Origin: Opisthocomus hoazin
Lineage: Eukaryota > Chordata > Aves > Opisthocomiformes > Opisthocomidae
Reading direction: 5' to 3'
Assembly (NCBI RefSeq): GCF_030867145.1
Contig: NC_134443.1
Coordinates: 2,356,001 to 2,420,000, forward strand
Length of the DNA: 64,000 nucleotides
The translations under genes were made by a program, and so were the position numbers. Shown here piece by piece: positions 35,501-43,744 of the stretch. Numbering within the stretch: position 1 is the first letter of the stretch; every line of letters begins with the position of its first letter. The notes under the pieces were generated by a model. That model did no database searches. It had not been told where the DNA came from and worked only from the letters and a program-made list of their open reading frames with translations.

Positions 35501-38500
35501 TCTCGCTGCACCCAGGACCGCCGCAAAAATCCCCCCCTCCCCCTGCCCCGGACACCCAATCGGCCTTTTTGGGGAAGAAAAAGGCAAACTGGGGGTTGGG
35601 CCGGGGCCGGTTTTGGCCCTGACCTTGCTCCCACCGAATTCCCATTGCTTTGTGCAAGCCGGGGGTGCGACGCCGCGGCCGTGCTGGGACGCTGGAAGGA
35701 TCACTTCCCCCCCCCCAGCCACAATCTTCCACCTTCTCTGAAATGCTGTGATTTCTTTTTTTACGCTAGAAAAGGCGACTTTGGAATTTGCGGGGTTTTT
35801 TTAAGGCTGGAAAAGGTGACTTCCCGCACGGGAGCGTCGCTGCCATCGCTGCTGCCGAAGGACCAAACCCACCGGCACCGGCTCGAGGTCTTGCGGAATA
35901 AATCCCGAGGAAAAGACAGAGCGGGGGGGGTCGAGCAGCTGGGCCCTCACTAGAATTATTTAATAATACTCAATTTATAAATAAGGACCTTGAAGATGAA
36001 TGAGGACCCCTCCAGCCCTTACTCCAGCAGGGAGGACGCCGCGCGGCAGAGCTTCAGAGCCGAGCTTTCGGCACGGCAGCGAAGCCGATGCCCCAACGCA
36101 CCGTTTCGGGCTTGAAAACCCCAAAAATCTGCTTTAAAGCTATTGTTTTTTAGGGAAAAAAAAAAAAATCAGCTGAAACTGTGCCGCTGGGGGTGGCTGG
36201 CGGCAGAGGGACCGATCCGCGGCGCATCGCCGCGAGCTTGGAACGCGATTTCAATGCCGGTCACGCGAAGTGTTCAGAGTAATTCACTTCGGCTTTACTG
36301 GACGCTCGTCCCAAAACGCCGAGTTCTCGAGCTTTTAGAGAATCTCTGTGTCGTTGCCCGCCAGCCCCCGGGTTTTTGAACAGCCCCGTCCCTGCGCTGA
36401 ATCTAACGGAGAGGAGCAGGGAAGCGTCCCCACCTCGGCGCGGCCCCGGACACCGAGCCCGAGAGCAACGCCGAGCTGGGGAGGTTACGCGACGATGTAA
36501 TTAAGTGGAATAAGAAATACGTTCCCTCACGGAGCCTTTCCCGTGGGAAAAGCCCCCCCAAAATAACATTATGGGGGGATTTGTCCCCTGGAAGGCAGAG
36601 CCAGGGGGAGGAGGGAGCCCCGAGCTCGCTGCTGGGGGGTGACGCCGCGTTTGGGGGTCACAACGCAGCCGCAGCCCTGGGGAGGACGGAGAGGGGCTCG
36701 GGGGGCTCGGCGGCGCCGGGGGCTGGGGCTCTCCCTGGTCTGGGGGGGCTCGCCCTGGGTGGCCGGCGCTGAGGGAGGGTAAAGAGCGAAGGAAAAACGA
36801 AAGGGAAGAGGGAGAGGAGTTTTCTCTTTCTCTTTTCCCCCTTTTTCTTTCCCTTTCCTTCCCCGCCAACCCTTTCTCAGCTGCTTTCGCTTTCTTTCTT
36901 TTACTTTCTCCTTCTTCAGGCGCTCCTTTCTCTTTCCCTCCCTTCCCTTTCTCTTTCTCTTTTTGGTTTCTCTTTTTTGCTCTCTCCCGTCCTCACCTTG
37001 CGCTTTCTCTTTCTCTTTTGTCTTCACCGTTCGGGCTCACTCGCTCCCTTCCTCCTTTCCCCTCTCCTCTCCTTTCCCCCCGTTCTCTTTTTTGTTCCGG
37101 CATTTTTTCCCCTTTCGCCCTTTTTTCCTCCCTTTCCCCCTTTTCTTTCATTTGATTTTTTTGCTCCCTCTCGCTCTTTTCCACGTTTCCCCCTCCCTTT
37201 CCTTTCTGCCTTCACTCTGGCTCTTCCTGGCTCTCGCAGCTCTCATTTCGTGCCCGCTCCCCGTTTGCGCCCCGGCCCCTGCCACCCTCTCGCCTTCTCT
37301 TGCCTCCCCTCTCCCTTTGCACGCTCTCTTCTTCATTTCCACCCTCTCTCCTTTTCCAGCCTCCATCCCCCTTCGGCATCCCCTCTCCTTTTCCCTCCTT
37401 TCTCCCTCTTTTTGAGCCTCTCTCGCATCCCCTCTCCTTTTCCAGCCTCTTTACCTTTTTGCATCCTCTCTCCCGCTGTTCCACCCTCTCCTGCTGTCAC
37501 ACCCTCTCTCCTTTTGCATCCCCTCTCCCTCTTTTCCATCCCCTTGCCTTCTTTTCCTACCTCTGTCCTTCTTTTCCATCCCCTTTCCTCCTTTCCCATC
37601 ACCTCTCCTCGTTTTCCATCCCCTCTCCCTTTCCGTCCCCTCTCGCCTTCTTCTCCGTCCCTTCTCCTTTCACCTCCCTTCTCCCACTTTTCCATCCACT
37701 CTCCGTCTTTTCCATCTTCTCGTCCTCTTTTCCACCCTCTCCCCTTCTTTTACATCCCCTCTCCCTTTTTTGCATACCCCCTCCTTTTCCATCCTCTCTC
37801 CTCTTCCAACCCCTCTCCCACTCTCCCGCACTCTGCCTTTCTCGTGCACCCTCTCCTTTCGCATCCCCTCTCCTTTCTCTCCTTTTCCATCCCTTCTCCT
37901 TTTGCACCCTCTCTCCCTCTTTTCCATCCTCTCTCCCACTTTTCTACGCTCTGTCCTTCTTCTGCATCCCCTCTCCTTTTCCATCCCCTCTCCCACTTTT
38001 CCACCTTCTGTCCTTCTTTTCCATCCCCTCTCCTTTTCCATCCCCTCTCCCACTTGTCCACCTTCTGTCCTGCTTTTCCATCCCCTCTTCTCTCCCATCC
38101 CTTCTCCCACTTTCCCACACTCTGCCTTTCTCCTACATCCCCTCTCCTTTTCCATCCCCTCTCCCACTTTTCCACGCTCTGTCCTTCTTCTGCATCCCTT
38201 CTCCTTTTCCATCCCCTCTCCCACTTTTCCACCTTCTGTCCTTCTTTTCCATCCCCTCTCCTTTTCCATCCCCTCTCCCACTTTTCCACGCTCTGCCCTT
38301 CTTCTGCATCCCTTCTCCTCTTCCATCCCCTCTCCTTTTCCGCCCTCTCTCCCACTTTTCCACCTTCTGTCCTTCTTTTCCATCCCCTCTCCCGCTTTCC
38401 CACCCCCTTGCACCCTCTCTCCTTTCCCACCCCTTCTCCCTCTCCCCCCCCCTCGCCCCTTCCGCCCCCTCGCCGGCCCTTCCCCGCGCCCCCTCCCCAC

Positions 38501-38817
38501 CTTCCCGCCGCATCCCCACGCGGAGGCACTTGCGGAGCCGGCAGTACTGGCACTGGGTTGCGGTGGTGCTGGTCCACGGGGCAGTCGCGGCCCCCCCGGC
38601 AGCTGTAGGCCAGGTTGCGCCGCACCGAGCGCTTGAAGAAGCTCTTGCAGCCCTCGCAGGTGAGCTGCCCGTAGTGCTTCCCGCTCGCCCTGTCCCCGCA
38701 CACCAGGCAGTCCCCCGCAGCCTTCCCCGCAGCCTCCGGGCCGCCGGCAGCGCGGGGGGGGGGAGCAGGAGGAGGGGGGGGAGGAGGCTCCGGCCACGGC
38801 CCCGCCGCCAGGGCCAT
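31549..38817 (-). CDS. NR2F5: COUP-TF family nuclear receptor, NR2F5
   Basis: An orphan nuclear receptor that binds direct repeats of AGGTCA. Coding exons are 38501-38817, 32504-33031 and 31549-31823 (1,119 nt once one surplus base is disregarded, about 372 aa; NR2F2 is 414). The N-terminus is short and Pro/Ala-rich. The DNA-binding domain (about 37-102) has Cys pairs 37/40, 54/57, 73/79 and 89/92 and P-box CEGCK. The ligand-binding domain contains [36 protein letters not shown] and [20 protein letters not shown], and ends with helix 12 [11 protein letters not shown] then [27 protein letters not shown] and [10 protein letters not shown] agree with NR2F1/2/5 and differ from NR2F6 (FFKRTIRRNL, CQIDQHHRN, VDKLGRLQVD), while some Ala-rich changes resemble NR2F6. 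NR2F1 and NR2F2 are much closer to each other than to this protein, and the setting between HJV and SV2A fits NR2F5. Splice phases match the COUP-TF pattern. A diverged NR2F6 is the main alternative. Confidence 0.85.
31885..32490 (+). repeat. Degenerate CCCACCCCATTAAGCCC repeat, NR2F5 intron 2
   Basis: The intron (31824-32503) is filled with about 35 variants of CCCACCCCATTTAGCC and CATTAAGCCCCACCCC, period around 16-18 bp. Confidence 0.85.
32504..33031 (-). CDS. NR2F5: NR2F5 exon 2 (most of the ligand-binding domain)
   Basis: The acceptor CCCCTCCGCAG ends at 33032 and the exon opens AVQRGR, the conserved junction of COUP-TFs. It runs unbroken through the linker and helices 1-8 to LKAVALFSP and ends in phase 1 at GTGAGG (32498-32503). 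Confidence 0.95.
33870..34500 (+). repeat. CAAACCCCTTTGCA repeat, NR2F5 intron 1
   Basis: Units such as CACCCCAAACCCCTTCACAT and CCCCCAAACCCCCTGTGCA alternate, about 18-22 bp each, with a higher-order block of roughly 78 bp repeated near 34150-34360. C-rich on the plus strand, G-rich in the transcript. Confidence 0.9.
34505..36790. other. Unique part of NR2F5 intron 1
   Basis: No exon is seen. AT-richer unique blocks at 35945-36010 (AATTATTTAATAATACTC and AATTTATAAATAAGG) and 36220-36390 may be regulatory; introns and alternative first exons of other COUP-TF genes carry such elements. One copy of the dispersed 16-mer lies at 35004-35019. Confidence 0.3.
36800..38475 (+). repeat. 1.7-kb polypyrimidine array (CCCCTCTCCTTTTCCAT)
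   Basis: Almost pure C/T on the plus strand. The left part is irregular; from about 37490 it becomes a minisatellite of CCATCCCCTCTCC and CACTTTTCCACCTTCTGTCC modules, with a roughly 60-bp higher-order unit. It abuts NR2F5 exon 1 on its 3' side, so the nascent RNA is a G/A-rich repeat. Open frames of many hundred codons over it are artefacts. Confidence 0.95.
38501..38817 (-). CDS. NR2F5: NR2F5 exon 1 (start, DNA-binding domain)
   Basis: The ATG at 38815-38817 starts [14 protein letters not shown]; the frame stays open upstream through repeats, so the start rests on resemblance to MAMVV... starts of other COUP-TFs and on length. Both zinc fingers are intact except that the run at 38555-38557 carries one base too many, shifting the frame inside HHRN-QCQYC. 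With the run read one base shorter the finger is perfect and the exon ends RREG in phase 1 at GTGGGG (38495-38500). I treat this as a base-calling error because the selected motif is complete on both sides. Confidence 0.85.
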
Positions 38818-38869
38818 GCTGGGGGGGGGGGGGGGGGCAGGGGGGGAGCCCCCCCGGGGAAGGGGGTGT

Positions 38870-39545
38870 TCGGGGCGGGGGTGGAGGAGAAGGGGAGCCG
38901 GGGAAGGGGGAGCCCCGGGATGGAGAGGGGGGACCGGGGATGGAGGAGCGGAATCCGGAATGGAGAGGGGGGGTCCCGGGGTGGAGAAGAAGAGTCCGGG
39001 ATGGAGAGGGGGGACCGGGGATGGAGGAGCGGAATCCGCAATGGAGAGGGGGGGTCCCGGGATGGAGAAGAAGAGTCCGGGATGGAGAGGGGAGCGCCGG
39101 GATGGAGGAGCGGGAAAGGAGGGCAGGGAAGGAGGAGCGGAATCCGGAATGGAGGGGGGGGGGTCCCGGGATGGAGGGGGGAGACCGGGGATGGAGAAGG
39201 GGGTCCGGGATGGAGGGAAGAGTCCGGGATGGAGAGGGGAGACCTGGGATGGAGGAGCGCAAAAGGAGCGCCGGGATGGAGAAGAGGAAACCGGAATGGA
39301 GAGGAGGGGTCCCGGGATGGAGCGGGGGAGACCGGGGATGGAGGCGGGAGACCGGGATGGAGGGGGGAGACCGGGGATGGGGAGAGGAATCGGGGATGGA
39401 GAAGGGGGTCCGGGATGGAGCAGGGGGTCCGGGATCCAGGGACGAGTCCGGGATGGAGGGGGAGCCCCGGGATGGAGCAGGGGTCCGGGATGGAGCAGGG
39501 GGTCCGGGATGGAGGGGCCGGAAAGGAGCCCCGGGCCGGGGAGCG
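38870..39545 (+). repeat. Purine minisatellite GGGATGGAGAGGGGAGACCGG
   Basis: About 35 variants of CCGGGATGGAG plus AGGGGGGA or GAGCGGAAT tails follow in tandem upstream of the NR2F5 ATG. Purine-rich on the plus strand, the opposite strand bias to the array on the other side of exon 1. It would lie in the NR2F5 5' UTR or proximal promoter. Confidence 0.9.
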
Positions 39546-39792
39546 GATTCTGGGCTGAGCGGGGCTCCGGGACGGAGCGACGGGGACCGGAGACCCGGAG
39601 CTGGGCGCGCCCGGGACGCGGGAAGGGGGCTCCGGGACGGCGAGGGGACCCCGGGCTGGAGGAAAGGACCCCCCCCCCCGCCCCGGGAGGGGACCCCCGG
39701 GCTGGAGCGACCCCGGGGCGGCGGCTCCGGGAGAGGGCCGGGGAGGGCCCGGCGGGGCCGGCGGGCCGGGGAAGGACTGGCGGCGGCGGGGG

Positions 39793-39832
39793 GAGGAGGA
39801 GGAGGAGGAGGAGGAGGAGGAGGAGGAAGAGC
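39793..39832 (+). repeat. (GGA)n microsatellite
   Basis: About 12 GAG triplets, directly followed by AGAGCAAAG. Pure except at the right end. Confidence 0.9.
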
Positions 39833-40049
39833 AAAGTTGTTTCTCCTCCCTGCGGGCGCTGCCCGGCGCCGGGGGGGGCTCTGGGGGGGCCGGGCTGGGG
39901 GGGGGGGGGAGCGGGTGGAGGATGGGGGGGGGGGCTGTGCGCGTGGATCTGAGCGTGCAAACGGGGGCGCGCGCACCCGGCCCCACGCGCGCAACGTGCG
40001 CGCAGGGACCCGGGGGGGGGGGTGCCGCCACCACCCACCTCCCTGCCCC

Positions 40050-40294
40050 GCAGCCAATCAGGGTAGCGAGGGGCGGGGATAAGGGGCGGGGCCAAGACAG
40101 GCTCGATGGGGCGTGGTCTTCGGGGTAGGGGGCGTGGCTTGGGTGGTCCGCAGGTTTAGGGAGCGGTGAGACCGGGGGGCCGCGGGGCCTTCTGGGAGTT
40201 GTAGTTCTGGCGGGCGGGGCGGTGACGTGACTGGGCGGAAGGACTCCATCTCCCGGCGTGCTCAGCGGCGGAGCGGGGCAGGAGCGGAGATCGG
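40050..40294. promoter_or_regulatory. CpG-rich bidirectional promoter, NR2F5 / BOLA1
   Basis: A TATA-less block between the two divergent genes. It holds a CCAAT box at 40054-40058, GC/KLF boxes (GGGGCGGGGC near 40084, GGGGCGTGG, GGGCGTGGC), a ZNF143/THAP11-type element at 40186-40205 (plus strand CTGGGAGTTGTAGT, the reverse of ACTACAACTCCCAG), a CRE-like TGACGTGA at 40223-40230, an ETS-like CGGAAG, and a second ZNF143-like element ACTCCATCTCCCGGCGTGC at 40243-40261. A GTGAGG donor at 40295-40300 would end a short BOLA1 5' UTR exon (about 40240-40294). Transcription start sites are inferred. Confidence 0.65.
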
Positions 40295-40479
40295 GTGAGG
40301 GGCGGGGGGGGACGGGACGGGACCCCAGTATTGGGGGGGGGACCCCGGCATTGCACGGGGGGGGGTGTGGGGATCAGGCCCTTCTGTCCCTGCTCCCCCT
40401 CTGCGGTCTGGGGGGGCTGAGGGTGGACGGGGCTCCCCCACCCCCCCAAAAGCCGGAGCTCACCTTAACCCCGCTCTCC

Positions 40480-41345
40480 ATGCAGCCCCATACCCCCCCC
40501 TCCTGCCAACCCCCACTTAGGGGTCCGATCCTGCAGAGCCCCCCCCAAACTCACCCCCATCCCCCCCTCCTCGTGCCACCCTCATAAGCGGGGTCTGGTC
40601 GTGCAGAACCCCCCCCCCCCCCCCCCAGTCACCATCCTTAACCACACCGCCCCCCCCAGAACCCCCTCTGTCCCCCCTTCCCATCACCCCCACTTACAGG
40701 GCCTGGTCCTGCAGAGCCCCCCCACCAACTCACCCCCCCATGCAACCCCATGCCCCCCCCTTCTGCCCCCTACATAAACGGGGCCTGATCCCGCAGACCC
40801 CAAAACTCCCCCCCCCAGAACCCCCCTAACCCCCCTTCCCATCACCCCCATTTACAGGGTCTAATCCTGCAGAGCCCCCCCCCCCCAAATGACCCCCCCA
40901 TGCATCACCCCACCCAGAAACCCCCAACCCTCCCTTCCTATCACCCCCATTTATAGGGTCTGATCCTGCAGAGCCCCCCCAAACTCAGCCCCCGGCTCCC
41001 CCTAACCCCCCTTCCGAGCCCCCCCAAACTCAGCCCCCGGCTCCCCCCTAACCCCCCTTCCCATCACCTCCATTTACAGGATCTGATCCTGCAGAGCCCC
41101 CCCCTCAAACTCACCCCCCATACACCCCCCCCTTGAACACCGCTTCCTGCTACCCCCCCATTAACGGGGCCTGATCCTGCAGAGCCCCCCAAAACTCCCC
41201 CCCCGCAACCCCTTGCCCCCTCTCTTCTTCCCCCCCATAAACGAGGCCTGATCCTGCAGAGCCCCGCTAAACTCACCCCCCCATGCAACCCCATGCCCCC
41301 CCCATCACCTGCATAAACGGGGCCTGACCCTGCAGACCCCCCCAA
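40480..41345 (+). repeat. BOLA1: C-rich repeat in BOLA1 intron 1
   Basis: About ten irregular units of 65-120 bp, each with TTACAGGGTCTGATCCTGCA or CATAAACGGGGCCTGATCCT followed by a long C-run. Some units resemble a splice acceptor (CCTGCAG), but none leads to a recognisable exon. Confidence 0.85.
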
Positions 41346-41993
41346 CCTCCCCCCCCCCCCCCCCCCGTTGCAACCTCGCCCCCCCACAGCCCCCCCAACC
41401 CCCTTTCTCTCCCCGCAGCCCCTCGCCGAGGAGGGGGGGGCTCAGCACCCATGGGCCCCCTGGCCCGCGCCATCCGCGCCAAGCTGACGGCGGCCCTGCA
41501 GCCCACCCACCTGCAGCTCCGGGACGAGAGTGGGCGCCACGGGGGCCCCCCCCGGCGCCGAGACCCACTTCGCCGTGCTGGTGGTGAGCCCCCTCTTCGC
41601 CGGGGTGCCCCCCCCTCCAGCGGCACCGCCTGGTCCACGCCGCCCTCCGCGCCGAGCTCGCCGGCCCCCTGCACGCCCTCGCCATCGTCGCCAGGACCCC
41701 CCAGCAATGGGCCAGCGACCCCCGCATGCCCCCCGCCACCCCCCTGTCTGGGGGGGTCCAAGCACGAGCGGCGGGGGGCCGGGGAGTCGCCCAGCGACGG
41801 GTGACGGCCGCGACCCCCCCCCTCAGCCCTGGTGACACCGCGGCGGGGGGCACGCACACCCCAAATTTCGGCTAAAATATGGGGGTGACCCCCACCCCGC
41901 GTCACCCCCGGCTGCCCTGTGGGTCCCGCCCTGGGCGCAGCCCCTCCCCCGCCGCCCGCTCCCACCCCGGGGGGGATTTTGGTGCCTCCCCCA
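40731..41993 (+). repeat. Left copy of the 1.26-kb duplicated segment
   Basis: From about 40731 to the gap the sequence is repeated almost base for base at 42194-43503. The two copies differ mostly in C or G run lengths. It contains half of the intron repeat and the BOLA1 coding exon. Confidence 0.9.
41451..41804 (+). CDS. BOLA1: BolA family member 1, left copy, with frame errors
   Basis: BOLA1 is a mitochondrial BolA protein that works with GLRX5 in Fe-S cluster and thiol redox homeostasis. The exon opens after a CCCCGCAG acceptor (ends 41418). The ATG at 41451 gives MGPLARAIRAKLTAALQPTH, then LQLRDESG; later pieces PPGAETHFAVLVVSPLFAGV, LQRHRLVHAALRAELAGPLH, ALAIVARTPQQW and CLGGSKHERRG lie in successive frames, and TGA is at 41802-41804. 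Three single-base shifts separate them, at C or G runs. The conserved His of the BolA fold (LHALAI) is present. Human BOLA1 has about 30 further N-terminal residues with the mitochondrial signal, and the frame here is open upstream (GGSAP before M), so the true start may lie in an earlier exon that I did not find. About 117 aa are covered. Confidence 0.85.
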   Translation: MGPLARAIRAKLTAALQPTHLQLRDESGRHGGPPRRRDPLRRAGGEPPLRRGAPPSSGTAWSTPPSAPSSPAPCTPSPSSPGPPSNGPATPACPPPPPCLGGSKHERRGAGESPSDG

Positions 41994-42193
41994 NNNNNNN
42001 NNNNNNNNNNNNNNNNNNNNNNNNNNNNNNNNNNNNNNNNNNNNNNNNNNNNNNNNNNNNNNNNNNNNNNNNNNNNNNNNNNNNNNNNNNNNNNNNNNNN
42101 NNNNNNNNNNNNNNNNNNNNNNNNNNNNNNNNNNNNNNNNNNNNNNNNNNNNNNNNNNNNNNNNNNNNNNNNNNNNNNNNNNNNNNNNNNNNN
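41994..42193. other. Assembly gap of 200 N
   Basis: Exactly 200 N, a conventional unknown-size gap. The sequence after it restarts about 1.26 kb back relative to the sequence before it. Confidence 0.98.
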
Positions 42194-43503
42194 TCCCATG
42201 CAACCCCCATGCCCCCCCCCTTTCTGCCCCCCTACAATAAACGGGGGCCTGATCCCGCAGACCCCCAAAACTCCCCCCCCCCAGAACCCCCCCTAACCCC
42301 CCTTCCCATCACCCCCATTTACAGGGTCTAATCCTGCAGAGCCCCCCCCCCCCCCAAATGACCCCCCCCATGCATCACCCCCACCCAGAAACCCCCAACC
42401 CCTCCCTTCCTATCACCCCCCATTTTATAGGGTCTGATCCTGCAGAGCCCCCCCAAACTCAGCCCCCCGGCTCCCCCCCTAACCCCCCCTTCCGAGCCCC
42501 CCCCAAACTCAGCCCCCGGCTCCCCCCTAACCCCCCTTCCCATCACCTCCATTTACAGGATCTGATCCTGCAGAGCCCCCCCCCCCCTCAAACTCAACCC
42601 CCCCCATCATTACACCCCCCCCTTGAACACCGCTTCCTGCTACCCCCCCCCATTAACGGGGCCTGATCCTGCAGAGCCCCCCCAAAAACTCCCCCCCCCG
42701 CAACCCCTTGCCCCCCTCTCTTCTTCCCCCCCATAAACGAGGCCTGATCCTGCAGAGCCCCCGCTAAACTCACCCCCCCCATGCAACCCCATGCCCCCCC
42801 CCATCACCTGCATAAACGGGGCCTGACCCTGCAGACCCCCCCCAACCTCCCCCCCCCCCCCCCCCCCACCCCGTTGCAACCTCGCCCCCCCACAGCCCCC
42901 CAACCCCCTTTCTCTCCCCGCAGCCCCTCGCCGAGGAGGGGGGGGGCTCAGCACCCATGGGCCCCCTGGCCCGCGCCATCCGCGCCAAGCTGACGGCGGC
43001 CCCTGCAGCCCCACCCACCTGCAGCTCCGGGACGAGAGTGGGCGCCACGGGGGCCCCCCCCGGCGCCGAGACCCCACTTCGCCGTGCTGGTGGTGAGCCC
43101 CCCTCTTCGCCGGGGTGCCCCCCCTCCAGCGGCACCGCCTGGGTCCACGCCGCCCTCGCGCCTCGCCGAAGCTCGCCGGCCCCCTGCACGCCCTCGCCAT
43201 CGTCGCCAGGACCCCCCAGCAATGGGCCAGCGACCCCCGCATGCCCCCCGCCACCACCCTGTCTGGGGGGGTCCAAGCACGAGCGGCGGGGGGCCGGGGA
43301 GTCGCCCAGCGACGGGTGACGGCCGCGACCCCCCCCCCTCAGCCCTGGTGACACCGCGGCGGGGGGCACGCACACCCCAAATTTCGGCTAAAATATGGGG
43401 GTGACCCCCACCCCGCGTCACCCCCGGCTGCCCTGTGGGTCCGCCCTGGGCGCAGCCCCTCCCCCGCCGCCCGCTCCCACCCCGGGGGGGATTTTGGTGC
43501 CTC
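42194..43503 (+). repeat. Right copy of the duplicated segment
   Basis: Starts right after the gap at the point matching about 40735 and continues past the end of the left copy into unique sequence with the BOLA1 poly(A) signal. It is about 45 bp longer than the left copy because its C-runs are longer. Confidence 0.9.
42957..43319 (+). CDS. BOLA1: BOLA1, right copy, with more frame errors
   Basis: The same exon as at 41451, from MGPLARAIRAKLTAA to TGA at 43317-43319. It has additional one-base insertions in C-runs that the left copy lacks (for example just after KLTAA), so its frame is lost earlier. This copy is continuous with the 3' UTR and poly(A) signal. I regard both as one gene represented twice; a real tandem pair is possible but less likely. 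Confidence 0.75.
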   Translation: MGPLARAIRAKLTAAPAAPPTCSSGTRVGATGAPPGAETPLRRAGGEPPSSPGCPPSSGTAWVHAALAPRRSSPAPCTPSPSSPGPPSNGPATPACPPPPPCLGGSKHERRGAGESPSDG

Positions 43504-43585
43504 CCCCCCCCCCCCCCCCAGTTTTAATTTTTAGACAGATTCACCATCTGGGGCGCAGCCCCCCACCATCCCGCACCCCCCCAAA

Positions 43586-43591
43586 AATAAA
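43586..43591 (+). terminator. BOLA1: BOLA1 poly(A) signal
   Basis: AATAAA about 270 bp after the right-copy stop codon, followed by a G/T-bearing stretch from about 43617. Cleavage is expected near 43605-43615. Confidence 0.65.
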
Positions 43592-43738
43592 CGCTCCCTC
43601 GGGAGCAGCTCGGCAGCGGTGCCTGGGTGATCCTTCTCTGGGGGGGGGGAAGGATTTGGGTCATTTTGGGCGAGTTTTTTCACTTTTTCCAGGTTTTTTC
43701 TTTTTTTTTGGGGGGGGGGTTGTGGTTGTCGTCGTCGT

Positions 43739-43744
43739 TTTAAT
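43739..43744 (-). terminator. SV2A: Candidate SV2A poly(A) signal (ATTAAA)
   Basis: The minus strand reads ATTAAA, the common variant, at the far end of the SV2A 3' flank. It is the only plausible signal I see there. If used, SV2A and BOLA1 transcripts end about 100 bp apart in convergent orientation. Confidence 0.35.

Noticed and set aside
31549-38817. Assignment of the nuclear receptor to NR2F6
   Set aside because: Several Ala-rich positions and the end WPYG resemble NR2F6, but diagnostic DNA-binding and helix 8-9 residues follow NR2F1/2/5 and the neighbourhood fits NR2F5. Kept as an alternative.
37300-40095. Open frames of 500-800 codons rich in Ser/Pro/Phe or Gly/Glu/Arg
   Set aside because: Products of pyrimidine and purine arrays around NR2F5 exon 1. 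Only the short exon inside shows a known domain.
40480-41345. Repeated CCTGCAG sites as alternative BOLA1 splice acceptors
   Set aside because: They are part of the repeat unit and none leads into sequence resembling BOLA1 or a mitochondrial targeting peptide.
42957-43319. A true second BOLA1 gene or a processed pseudogene
   Set aside because: The upstream intron repeat is duplicated with it, differences are run lengths, and an assembly gap lies exactly between the copies.
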